A stretch of 59,449 nucleotides of DNA from an uncultured Saprospiraceae bacterium. Its GTDB lineage: Bacteria > Bacteroidota > Bacteroidia > Chitinophagales > Saprospiraceae. Where the stretch lies: contig CALFWO010000035.1 in the NCBI GenBank assembly GCA_937928045.1, positions 1 to 59,449 of the forward strand, in the 5' to 3' direction. The notes under the pieces were generated by a model that searched no databases, had not been told where the DNA came from, and was given only the letters and a program-made list of their open reading frames with translations. The position numbers were made by a program, and so were the translations under genes. Below are positions 44,162 to 52,949 of this stretch, in pieces; the first letter of the stretch is position 1; every line of letters begins with the position of its first letter.

Positions 44162-45250
44162 ATGCGTGTTTCATTCTTGTTGACTACATTTCTATTTTGT
44201 ACTGGATTTCTGTGTTCGGCTCAAAAGAAATTTGTGGATCTTAAAGAATTTATTCTTTCGGCAGATGCGAAGCAGGATGGAGCGCAATGCTTTAGTTTGA
44301 CTCCTGCAGAAACATGGAAAGGAGGATCGGTTTGGTATCGCAACCAAATTGATCTTCGACAGAGTTTCGATATGGAATTAGAAGTGCACCTTGGCTGCAA
44401 AGATTATGGTGCAGATGGTATCGTTTTTATTTTTCATCCCAAATTAAAGACCGGGTACGAAGGAGAAGGAATTGGTTTTGGAGGTCTGGTACCTTCTATC
44501 GGAATCGAGATGGACACCTATCAAAATCATCACTTGAATGATCCTAGTTACGATCATGTAGCCTTGATGCGTGATGGTCGAATTAATCATCATGCTGGAA
44601 TCACCGAACCCATTCCTTTAAAATCAGATCTCAGTGATGTGGAGGACTGTAAAGCTCATAAAGTTAGGGTACAATGGAATCCTCAGACAAAGATTTTGAA
44701 TTTTCAATTTGACAAGAGCTCAAGAATTTCTCAACGAATAGAATTGGTTGATGATGTTTTTAAAGGTGATCCAATTGTCTATTGGGGGTTTACTGCCGCA
44801 ACTGGGGGAGAACACAACCGTCATCGAGTTTGTATCGAAAAAACAGATTTCCTAGAAGTGGCTTCTTTCGATTACGACACCAAGCAAGAATTACTTTCTT
44901 CAAAAAAGTACATTATAGAAGATGTAGAATTCGGGTTAAAGAATGAAATTCTAAATGCAGATGACATCAAGGAACTTGACAACTTAGCGAAGTTGATGAA
45001 TTCTTATCCAGAATATTCCATGATCATTGAGGGACATACAGACAATCAAGGGCCAATCAAAGAGAATGCCTTGCGTTCGCAGGAACAAGCAGAAGCAGTG
45101 GTCAAGTATCTGCAATCCAAAGGAATTGATCCTAAACGCTTGACTTTTTACGGCTTAGGAGAAGATTATCCTATTGCCCCAAATGAGTCCAAGGAGGGTC
45201 GTGCAAAGAATCGTCGAATACAAGTCTTTATGCAAAAAAATAGAGCCTAG
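44162..45250 (+). CDS. L-type lectin / OmpA fusion protein
   Basis: 362 residues. Signal peptide 1-20. Residues about 25-235 form a legume-lectin-like domain: GADGIVFIFHPK, GIGFGGLVPSIGIEMDTYQNHHLNDPSYDHVAL with the Asp and Asn that bind Ca and Mn in such lectins, and VYWGFTAATGGEHNRH. Residues about 250-362 are an OmpA peptidoglycan-binding domain with GHTDNQG (Asp294), LRSQEQAEAVVKYL and GRAKNRRIQV. The protein would be held to peptidoglycan while exposing a carbohydrate-binding domain, an inference. Monocistronic. Confidence 0.85.
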   Translation: MRVSFLLTTFLFCTGFLCSAQKKFVDLKEFILSADAKQDGAQCFSLTPAETWKGGSVWYRNQIDLRQSFDMELEVHLGCKDYGADGIVFIFHPKLKTGYEGEGIGFGGLVPSIGIEMDTYQNHHLNDPSYDHVALMRDGRINHHAGITEPIPLKSDLSDVEDCKAHKVRVQWNPQTKILNFQFDKSSRISQRIELVDDVFKGDPIVYWGFTAATGGEHNRHRVCIEKTDFLEVASFDYDTKQELLSSKKYIIEDVEFGLKNEILNADDIKELDNLAKLMNSYPEYSMIIEGHTDNQGPIKENALRSQEQAEAVVKYLQSKGIDPKRLTFYGLGEDYPIAPNESKEGRAKNRRIQVFMQKNRA

Positions 45251-45390
45251 ACAAGGTTTTAAATGCATCTTGAATTAATCTTTACCCGATCTAGACTAAA
45301 TTTAAATGGAATCGTATCATTTGGACAAAATGCCCCCTCCCTTTTGCCTATCTTTGCAACCAATATTCTAACCAAATAGCTACTTTCTGA

Positions 45391-48300
45391 ATGGAAAAAA
45401 TAAATCCATACCAGCCGACCAATAAAGTTCGTATTGTAACTGCTGCTTCTCTTTTTGATGGCCACGATGCCGCTATCAATATCATGAGACGCATTATGCA
45501 GAGTTCTGGCGCCGAAATTATTCATTTAGGCCATAATCGCTCTGTTCAAGAAATCGTCAATACAGCCGTCCAGGAGGACGTCCAAGGGATCGCGATCACT
45601 TCCTATCAAGGTGGTCATAATGAGTTTTTCAAGTACATGTATGATTTATTGAAAGAGCAAGGCGCTCATCACATAAAAATCTTTGGAGGCGGAGGAGGAA
45701 CAATTCTTCCTTCTGAAATAGCGGACTTACAGGAATATGGAATTGCGCGCATTTACTCTCCTGATGATGGGAGAAAAATGGGATTGCAAGGTATGATTAA
45801 TGATGTATTGCAGCAATGTGATTTTCCTTTGGGACAAAATCTAAACGGTGAATTAAAGACTTTTCTAAAAGGAGATAAAAGAGCCATTGCTCGGATGATC
45901 TCAGCCGTTGAAAATTTCCCAGAAGAAAATGCTGACTGGTTAAATGATCTGGCTAAGAAAGTTTCTTCCAAGACGATTCCTGTTTTAGGAATTACGGGAA
46001 CCGGCGGAGCCGGAAAATCTTCCTTGGTTGATGAACTGGTCCGACGTTTTTTACTAGACTTCAAAGACAAGACAATTGCAATCGTTTCTGTAGATCCTTC
46101 GAAAAGAAAAACAGGTGGAGCTTTGCTTGGGGATAGAATTCGAATGAATGCGATTAGTCCTTCATTGGCAAAAGATCGTGTGTACATGCGTTCGCTGGCA
46201 ACTAGGCAATCGAATCTTGCATTATCAAAATATGTGCAAGGCGCGGTGGATATTCTAAAGGCTGCCGGTTTTGATTTAATCATTTTAGAGACTTCAGGTA
46301 TTGGCCAATCAGACACAGAAATTGTAGACCATTCAGACACTTCGCTTTATGTGATGACTCCAGAATATGGAGCAGCTACACAATTGGAAAAAATAGACAT
46401 GTTGGATTTCGCCGACATGATAGCCATTAATAAATTTGACAAGCGTGGAGCGCTAGACGCCCTTCGCGATGTTAAAAAACAATATTTAAGAAATCATCAA
46501 CTTTGGGATGTTCCAATGGAAGACATGCCGGTCTTTGGAACAATCGCTTCTCAATTTAATGACCCAGGTACCAATACACTGTACCGAATGTTGATGAATA
46601 AAATTGTAGAAAAAACTGGAGCGGATTTGGCTTCAACTTTTGGAACGGACACCGCGATGTCTGAAAAGATTTACATCATTCCGCCAGAACGAACAAGGTA
46701 TCTTTCTGAAATTTCTGAAAACAATCGTCAATACGATCGTTGGGTAGATCAACAAGTAAAAATTGCTAGAGAACTTTTCGGTCTGCAAACCAGTATAGAT
46801 CATTTCAAGAAAAACAATGCTGATCATCCTTTGTTGCCAGAACTTGAAAAAGCACTGACAGAAAGAAGATTAGATCTTGACGGAAGATGTCAACGAATAT
46901 TAGATGCTTGGGAAGAGAAAAAAGCAGCTTATGCTGGTGACGAATTTGTTTACAAGGTAAGAACTCGAGAAATTCGCGTGCCTACTTTTACAACTTCTTT
47001 GTCTCACTCAAGAATACCAAGAGTCGCATTACCTAAATATAAAGACTGGGGAGAAATTCTTAAATGGTCATTACAAGAAAATGTCCCGGGAGAATTCCCC
47101 TACACTGCCGGCGTTTTTCCTTTCAAAAGAAAAGGAGAAGATCCAACAAGAATGTTTGCAGGGGAAGGTGGGCCAGAAAGAACCAACCGACGTTTCCACT
47201 ACTTGAGTTCGGATATGCCAGCGAATAGATTGTCTACGGCCTTTGACTCGGTGACACTCTACGGCGAAGATCCGGATCACCGTCCAGACATTTATGGAAA
47301 GATTGGTAATTCAGGCGTAAGTATTTGCTGCTTGGATGATGCTAAGAAATTGTACTCCGGTTTTGACTTGTGCGAACCGAGTACTTCTGTGTCTATGACG
47401 ATCAATGGCCCGGCGGCTACGATTTGCGCTTTCTTTATGAACGCTGCTATCGACCAACAATGTGAAAAATACATTATAGAAAACGAGCTGGAGCATTTGG
47501 TAGAAGCCAAACTAAAGGAAACTTACGATGACAAAAAAATGCCGCGACCAAAATACCGTGGTGATTTACCTAAGGGAAATAACGGACTAGGCTTAATGCT
47601 TTTAGGACTGACTGGTGATCAAGTGCTGGATTCTAATATTTATGAAATACAAAAAGCGAAAGCGTTGACCTCTGTTCGAGGAACTGTGCAAGCTGACATC
47701 TTAAAAGAAGATCAAGCGCAAAACACATGTATTTTTTCTACAGAATTTTCGTTACGCTTGATGGGCGATGTGCAACAGTATTTTATTGATAAAAAAGTAA
47801 GAAACTTTTACTCGGTTTCTATTTCAGGATACCACATCGCAGAAGCTGGCGCAAATCCAATTACTCAATTAGCATTTACCCTATCCAACGGATTTACTTT
47901 TGTAGAATATTACTTGAGTCGCGGAATGAATATTGATGATTTCGCTCCGAACTTGTCTTTCTTCTTTTCAAATGGTGTTGATCCAGAATATGCTGTGATC
48001 GGAAGAGTTGCACGAAGGATATGGTCGAAAGCTATGCGCGAAAAATATGGCGCCAACGAGCGTTCTCAAAAACTAAAATATCACATTCAAACTTCTGGTC
48101 GCTCGTTGCATGCCCAGGAGATTTCCTTCAACGACATTAGAACAACCTTACAAGCTTTGTATGCGATCTATGACAATTGCAATTCGCTGCACACCAATGC
48201 TTATGATGAGGCGATCACTACGCCAACAGAAGATTCTGTTCGCAGAGCTGTAGCAATTCAAATGATCATCAACCACGAATTAGGATTGGCTAAAAATGAA

Positions 48301-48777
48301 AACCCGTTGCAAGGAGCATTTATCATTGATGAATTAACTGAGCTTGTTGAAGAAGCCGTACTGCTAGAATTTGATCGCTTGACAGAACGCGGCGGTGTTC
48401 TTGGTGCCATGGAAGGCACCTACCAACGTTCTAAAATTCAAGATGAATCTCTGCACTACGAAACGCTCAAACACACCGGAGAATTTCCAATCATTGGGGT
48501 CAATACGTTCTTGAATAAAGATGGTTCGCCAACTGTCATTCCTGAAGAAGTTATTCGTGCGACTGAGGAAGAGAAAAAAGAACAGATCGAAACTTTAGAA
48601 GCATTGCATGCATCGAAAGCAACTATTGCTGCCGATTTACTGAAAGAACTACAAAGAGCAGCAGTGAATAATGAAAATACTTTTGAGCAATTAATTGAAG
48701 TTGGAAAGCATTGTTCGCTAGGCCAGATTACCAATGCGCTATATGCTGTAGGAGGACAATATCGCCGGAACACTTAA
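45391..48777 (+). CDS. icmF: Fused isobutyryl-CoA mutase (IcmF-type)
   Basis: 1128 residues, single-chain. N-terminal B12-binding domain (1-145) with [10 protein letters not shown], whose His25 is the lower cobalt ligand. GTPase chaperone (about 190-450, MeaB-like) with P-loop GTGGAGKS (203-210) and NKFD. C-terminal mutase (about 530-1128) with [37 protein letters not shown] and related segments. The three-part order is that of IcmF, which rearranges isobutyryl-CoA and butyryl-CoA; the FPFKR motif in the substrate pocket also favours IcmF over methylmalonyl-CoA mutase. A TATCTTTG box lies at 45349-45356. Confidence 0.93.
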   Translation: MEKINPYQPTNKVRIVTAASLFDGHDAAINIMRRIMQSSGAEIIHLGHNRSVQEIVNTAVQEDVQGIAITSYQGGHNEFFKYMYDLLKEQGAHHIKIFGGGGGTILPSEIADLQEYGIARIYSPDDGRKMGLQGMINDVLQQCDFPLGQNLNGELKTFLKGDKRAIARMISAVENFPEENADWLNDLAKKVSSKTIPVLGITGTGGAGKSSLVDELVRRFLLDFKDKTIAIVSVDPSKRKTGGALLGDRIRMNAISPSLAKDRVYMRSLATRQSNLALSKYVQGAVDILKAAGFDLIILETSGIGQSDTEIVDHSDTSLYVMTPEYGAATQLEKIDMLDFADMIAINKFDKRGALDALRDVKKQYLRNHQLWDVPMEDMPVFGTIASQFNDPGTNTLYRMLMNKIVEKTGADLASTFGTDTAMSEKIYIIPPERTRYLSEISENNRQYDRWVDQQVKIARELFGLQTSIDHFKKNNADHPLLPELEKALTERRLDLDGRCQRILDAWEEKKAAYAGDEFVYKVRTREIRVPTFTTSLSHSRIPRVALPKYKDWGEILKWSLQENVPGEFPYTAGVFPFKRKGEDPTRMFAGEGGPERTNRRFHYLSSDMPANRLSTAFDSVTLYGEDPDHRPDIYGKIGNSGVSICCLDDAKKLYSGFDLCEPSTSVSMTINGPAATICAFFMNAAIDQQCEKYIIENELEHLVEAKLKETYDDKKMPRPKYRGDLPKGNNGLGLMLLGLTGDQVLDSNIYEIQKAKALTSVRGTVQADILKEDQAQNTCIFSTEFSLRLMGDVQQYFIDKKVRNFYSVSISGYHIAEAGANPITQLAFTLSNGFTFVEYYLSRGMNIDDFAPNLSFFFSNGVDPEYAVIGRVARRIWSKAMREKYGANERSQKLKYHIQTSGRSLHAQEISFNDIRTTLQALYAIYDNCNSLHTNAYDEAITTPTEDSVRRAVAIQMIINHELGLAKNENPLQGAFIIDELTELVEEAVLLEFDRLTERGGVLGAMEGTYQRSKIQDESLHYETLKHTGEFPIIGVNTFLNKDGSPTVIPEEVIRATEEEKKEQIETLEALHASKATIAADLLKELQRAAVNNENTFEQLIEVGKHCSLGQITNALYAVGGQYRRNT

Positions 48778-48799
48778 GATAGGCGCTACTAGAAAAAAA

Positions 48800-48866
48800 G
48801 TTGAAATTGGTTGAAAATCCAACCTCTGGTCTGAATGCTAAAAGCATTTTTCCAACCAATTTCAAC
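48800..48866. repeat. Family A palindromic repeat, copy 5
   Basis: The most regular copy: GTTGAAATTGGTTG (48800-48813) pairs perfectly with CAACCAATTTCAAC (48853-48866), and a second hairpin AATGCT-AAA-AGCATT (48834-48848) lies inside. Located between the convergent IcmF and helicase genes, where it could end both transcripts. Confidence 0.85.
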
Positions 48867-48873
48867 AACCTTG

Positions 48874-50574
48874 TTAGCCTAAATCCCAGCGAAATTTACT
48901 CTTTAATCGATCACTGAATCCTTTTTTTCTCGTGTCTGTTTTCTGGACTCCTCTTTTAGGTTCGCTCGGCTTTTTATCCTTAGGCCGCTTATCATCTCGC
49001 TGTTCGTTCTTACGATCATTTCTTCGATCGTTATTCGAGCCGCGATTATCGTTCTTGGGTTTTGACCTACGATTACCGCGATTGTTATTGTCCTTTATAG
49101 ATTTATCTTGGTTTCGATTAGTCGATTGGTTATCTCCTTGGCGATTGTCTCTTTTTTCATTTCGAGCTCCGCGGTTTCTATCTTGATCACTACCTCTTCT
49201 ATCTTCTCTTTGTCGATCTTCGCGGTTGCGATCATCTCTTCGCTTTTCGTTTCTACGATCTTCCCTGCGATCACCATGATCATTTCTATGTGGTCGCCTA
49301 CCTCCATTTCTTGGATTACCACCTGGTCTTCCACCTCTTCCTCTTTGACCACCACCTCTCTGGCCTCTTGGCTGTGGTGGAGGAACCGGATCATTGATCG
49401 TATCAGCAAATGGATGATCTTCTATAACCGGTACTTTTTGACCAATCAATTTTTGAATATCTCTCAAGTATGCTTTCTCTTCATTATCACAGAAAGACAT
49501 CGCAATTCCACTAGCGTCTGCTCTACCCGTTCGCCCAATTCTGTGTACATAGGTTTCTGGAATATTTGGCAAATCGTAATTGATCACCAAAGATAATTTA
49601 GACACGTCAATTCCTCTAGCCGCGATATCTGTTGCTACAAGTACATTGAGGTCTCCAGCCTTGAAAGCGCCCAAAGCTCTTTGCCTTGCTCCTTGAGATT
49701 TGTTTCCATGTATTGCAGCAGCTTGAATGCCAGCGCGACCCAATTGCTTTACAATTCTATCTGCACCATGTTTAGTTCTGGAAAAAACTAAAGTGGCGTT
49801 TTCTAATGCGCTTACGTTTTCTTTACCCTTACTTTTCTCAAAGGCTTTCTCCAAGATGTGCGTCAACAACTTAATCTTAGATCGCTTCCCAACGAAATAA
49901 ACCGACTGGGCGACTTTCTCAGCAGTCGCTTGTTCTGGCTTAATGGTTACTCTTTCGTAATCTCCCAGAATTGTTGACGACAACTCTTTGATAGATGTAG
50001 GCATGGTTGCCGAAAAGAATAAAGATTGTCTCTTTTCCGGTAGTAGCTTCAACATTTTCTTAATGTCATGAATAAAGCCCATGTCCAACATCTGATCCGC
50101 TTCATCCAAAACGAAGAAATCAATGTGCTCTAAAGTGATGTATCGTTGTCCGATCAAATCTAACAACCGACCTGGTGTGGCCACCAAGATGTCAACACCA
50201 TTTCGAAGTGCCGAAACTTGCTTGCCTTGTTTTACACCTCCAAAAATTACAGTACTCCTAAGAGAAGTGAACTTTCCATATTCAGTGATGTTATCGGCGA
50301 TTTGAATGGCTAATTCACGGGTAGGTGTTACGATTAAAGCTTTTACTTGTCTTGGCCCTTTTCTTTGCTCGCCCTTTCTTTCTTGCAATAATTGAATAAT
50401 GGGAATCGTGAACGCCGCTGTTTTTCCAGTTCCAGTCTGCGCCACACCCAATAGGTCTTTGCCTTTAAGTAAGATTGGAATGGATTGCTCCTGAATCGGA
50501 GTGGGGTCTGTATAGCCTTTTTTGTCTAGTGCTTTTAAGATGGGGTCAATAATCCCCAGAGATTTAAATGTCAT
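48874..50574 (-). CDS. DEAD-box RNA helicase, RhlE-like
   Basis: 566 residues. Motifs: F-x-x-LG start, Q motif TPIQEQSIPILL, motif I AQTGTGKT (45-52), DEAD box VLDEADQML, motif III FFSATMP, and motifs V/VI TDIAARGIDV and YVHRIGRTGRA. From about residue 395 to the end the protein is a low-complexity tail rich in Arg, Gly, Asn and Asp, probably binding RNA. Such helicases serve ribosome assembly and cold adaptation. A TACCTTTG box at 50650-50643 may be the minus-7 element. Confidence 0.93.
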   Translation of the reverse strand: MTFKSLGIIDPILKALDKKGYTDPTPIQEQSIPILLKGKDLLGVAQTGTGKTAAFTIPIIQLLQERKGEQRKGPRQVKALIVTPTRELAIQIADNITEYGKFTSLRSTVIFGGVKQGKQVSALRNGVDILVATPGRLLDLIGQRYITLEHIDFFVLDEADQMLDMGFIHDIKKMLKLLPEKRQSLFFSATMPTSIKELSSTILGDYERVTIKPEQATAEKVAQSVYFVGKRSKIKLLTHILEKAFEKSKGKENVSALENATLVFSRTKHGADRIVKQLGRAGIQAAAIHGNKSQGARQRALGAFKAGDLNVLVATDIAARGIDVSKLSLVINYDLPNIPETYVHRIGRTGRADASGIAMSFCDNEEKAYLRDIQKLIGQKVPVIEDHPFADTINDPVPPPQPRGQRGGGQRGRGGRPGGNPRNGGRRPHRNDHGDRREDRRNEKRRDDRNREDRQREDRRGSDQDRNRGARNEKRDNRQGDNQSTNRNQDKSIKDNNNRGNRRSKPKNDNRGSNNDRRNDRKNEQRDDKRPKDKKPSEPKRGVQKTDTRKKGFSDRLKSKFRWDLG

Positions 50575-50802
50575 GCTGCCTCGTTATTCCTGCTAAATCT
50601 GAAAAAGAACTATTTCTAAGGCGATCAACAGGTAAAATGTTGCAAAGGTACGTTATTTCTATGGTTGTTGTAGAATCGCCCCAAAGGCTCATTTACAGTT
50701 GATTATCTTGGCCTAAATCAATTATTCTGAATGCTCATTTTTATCAAACAATATTTAGTTCCAAACACTTGTCATTGTTGGCTATCTTGGCAAAAATTTG
50801 AT

Positions 50803-51645
50803 ATGGAAGCCTTTCTTTCGCCATTAGTCACTGCAGATTGGTTAAAAGCGAACATCAACGATCCTGATGTGGTGATTCTTGATGCAACGATCAAGAAAGT
50901 GACGGATTCAAACGATACGGAAGAATCAAACATGGGGATTCCGGCTGCTCGATTTTTTGACATCAAAAAAGGATTTTCCGATCGGCAATCTAAGTTGCCA
51001 AATATGCTTCCTAATCCAGCTGATTTCACCCGAGCTGCTCAACAGTTGGGCATCAAGAAGACCTCTAAGATTGTGGTTTATGACAAACTAGGGATTTATT
51101 CTAGTCCGCGCGTTTGGTGGATGTTTCGAACGATGGGACATGAGCAAGTAGCCGTTCTTGATGGAGGATTACCGGAATGGATTCGGGCTGGCGGATCAAT
51201 TATAGCGATGGCGCCACAGTTTACTGAGACTGGAAATTTTCAGGCAAACTTTCTATCAGACTGGGTGACAGATGCCACTGAAGTTCTAAAGAACATCGAA
51301 TCGAAAACCTGCAAAGTGTTGGATGCGCGTTCAGCAGGAAGATTTCGCGGTACAGCGCCAGAGCCTCGGGCGGGATTGCGCGGCGGACATATTCCTGGCT
51401 CCTTTTCATTGCCATATACGGAAGTGTTGATTGATGGAAAGTTTAAATCAATCGCAGAACTAAAAATGATTTTTGAAGAAAAAAATTCTGAAAGAAAACG
51501 AATGATTTTCAGCTGCGGATCAGGAATTACTGCAAGTATTATTTTGCTGGCTGCACATTTAGCTGGCCAAACAAAAGGAGCGGTCTATGATGGTTCTTGG
51601 ACAGAATGGGGAGATGATGAAAGGTATCCGGTGGAAAAACATTGA
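50803..51645 (+). CDS. 3-mercaptopyruvate-type sulfurtransferase
   Basis: 280 residues from the ATG at 50803; an upstream ATG would add 24 residues with no match to the family. Two rhodanese domains. The second carries the active-site loop CGSGITA, which is the mercaptopyruvate sulfurtransferase form (thiosulfate rhodaneses have CRKGVTA). Other family motifs: ARFFDIKKGFSD, DGGLPEWIRAGG, GHIPGSFSLPY and YDGSWTEWG. It transfers sulfur from 3-mercaptopyruvate to thiols. Divergent from the helicase. Confidence 0.92.
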   Translation: MEAFLSPLVTADWLKANINDPDVVILDATIKKVTDSNDTEESNMGIPAARFFDIKKGFSDRQSKLPNMLPNPADFTRAAQQLGIKKTSKIVVYDKLGIYSSPRVWWMFRTMGHEQVAVLDGGLPEWIRAGGSIIAMAPQFTETGNFQANFLSDWVTDATEVLKNIESKTCKVLDARSAGRFRGTAPEPRAGLRGGHIPGSFSLPYTEVLIDGKFKSIAELKMIFEEKNSERKRMIFSCGSGITASIILLAAHLAGQTKGAVYDGSWTEWGDDERYPVEKH

Positions 51646-51671
51646 AGGTGATCAGCGCTTTGCTGGTATCT

Positions 51672-52193
51672 TTAAGCGGGATTTGAATGTTGTCGAACGA
51701 TTTCATAGAGGCCGATTCCCAGGGCGGTGGCGACGTTCATAGAAGAGTTGTTACCAAACATAGGAATGTGAACCGAGCCCTCCAATTGCTGCAAAGTATC
51801 TGCCTGTACGCCGTTCCGTTCGGAACCAATTACCAGCAAAATTTTTTCCCCTAATAAAAAAGAATATTGATGAATTGCCTTGCTTGAAGAGGTGATTTCT
51901 AAGCCCAGACATTTGAAACCTTGCGCCTTATATTTATGAATTACCGAAGCAGTCTCCAGAACATGTTCATTTTCTAAATATTCGTGGGTACTTCTTGAAG
52001 TCTTCTTCACCTTTCGGTTATCCAACTTAGGACTCACTCCAGTCAAGTAAAGTTTTTGCACACCAAGGGCATCGCAAATTCTAAATATACTTCCCACGTT
52101 TTCTGGGCTATGAATATTCTCAGCCACCACAATCAGATGATGGTTTATCTTTTCGGTATTGGTCTCGGAATGTTCTAATTGTCGATTGGACAT
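51672..52193 (-). CDS. TrmH/SpoU family RNA 2'-O-methyltransferase
   Basis: 173 residues, a bare SPOUT domain. Motif 1 VVAENIHSPENVGSIFRICDALGV, motif 2 LLVIGSERNGVQ and motif 3 IPMFGNNSSMNVATALGI, whose loop binds S-adenosylmethionine through the trefoil knot. It lacks the N-terminal L30e-like domain of RlmB, which resembles TrmL/TrmH rather than RlmB. tRNA or rRNA substrate not settled. Transcribed from a promoter in the end of the thioredoxin-like gene, with almost no leader. Confidence 0.88.
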   Translation of the reverse strand: MSNRQLEHSETNTEKINHHLIVVAENIHSPENVGSIFRICDALGVQKLYLTGVSPKLDNRKVKKTSRSTHEYLENEHVLETASVIHKYKAQGFKCLGLEITSSSKAIHQYSFLLGEKILLVIGSERNGVQADTLQQLEGSVHIPMFGNNSSMNVATALGIGLYEIVRQHSNPA

Positions 52194-52197
52194 TTTG

Positions 52198-52228
52198 CAA
52201 AGCTACAATTACATTTGCCATTTTTCAA
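52198..52228 (-). promoter_or_regulatory. Promoter of the SpoU gene, near-leaderless
   Basis: On the minus strand TTG (52228-52226), a 20-nt spacer and TAGCTTTG (52205-52198) fit the phylum consensus exactly. Only four bases separate the minus-7 box from the ATG, so a start site at the usual distance falls on or next to the start codon. It overlaps the 3' end of the upstream gene. Confidence 0.55.
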
Positions 52229-52847
52229 TCTCCACCAACATCTCTAGTTGGACGTCTTCGCCTTTGTTGGCATTGTACCACTTTTGAAGTTCTATTTGTG
52301 CTTGAGCGTAATACGCACTTTTCTCTTCCTTATCCTTTAACTTGGCCATGGCCACTTTGTTTTGTTCAACTTGCTCCTGCGCATCTCTTGGCCTCGCGCC
52401 CCACTCCCCAAGCACCTCAGAAAAATCTTCGTTCAAACAAATCAACTTGGGAATTGCCCTAGAACCATTTGAAAGGTGTTGGTCCATCAGGTTAAGATTT
52501 TCATCTCTCCAGATTGTTCGCATCTGAATGAATTCATTTACGGATGCCATTTTATTGAGAATTGGAAGAATTTGGGCAGCGTCGCCACACCAAGTTTCGG
52601 TAATTACCAGCCAATTTTGAGGCTGTCTAACCAACTTAATTCTTTCTTCAACAAAAGGCTTCAGTTCCACCTTTTTGTCCAATCTAGAACTTCTGCTATG
52701 GTTTAACTTGGTATAATTTGCTAGACTTTCATTCTGTATCGGGCCGGAAGTTTCCCCTGCCTCCACCTGTGCAGCCATCAACTCACGATAGGCTTGGTAG
52801 TCCATCGTTTTATTTTCCCATAATTCCTTGTAATCAATAGTATCCAT
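52209..52847 (-). CDS. Thioredoxin-fold protein with a single active-site Cys
   Basis: 212 residues, no signal peptide. Residues about 90-190 follow the thioredoxin fold: WLVITETWCGDAAQILPILNKMA, then MRTIWRDENLNLMDQH, then a cis-Pro segment RAIPKLICLN. The active site has CGDA instead of CxxC, so the second Cys is missing; such proteins are common in Bacteroidota and Firmicutes and are annotated thioredoxin family. Redox role uncertain. Followed by the SpoU gene after 15 bp. Confidence 0.82.
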   Translation of the reverse strand: MDTIDYKELWENKTMDYQAYRELMAAQVEAGETSGPIQNESLANYTKLNHSRSSRLDKKVELKPFVEERIKLVRQPQNWLVITETWCGDAAQILPILNKMASVNEFIQMRTIWRDENLNLMDQHLSNGSRAIPKLICLNEDFSEVLGEWGARPRDAQEQVEQNKVAMAKLKDKEEKSAYYAQAQIELQKWYNANKGEDVQLEMLVEIEKWQM

Positions 52848-52949
52848 AAGTGTGTGGTTTTGTGTGTCCTTATAAATAGAACTACAAGAAGTTAGACAAA
52901 GTTACAAGGGGAAAGGTTTTGAGCGGAAGATCAAGCGAAAGGAATCGAA

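Noticed and set aside
49095-49596. Frames rich in Val/Glu/Ile and Ser/Ile/Thr across the helicase tail
   Set aside because: They are artefacts of the low-complexity Arg/Asp/Asn-coding tail of the DEAD-box gene.
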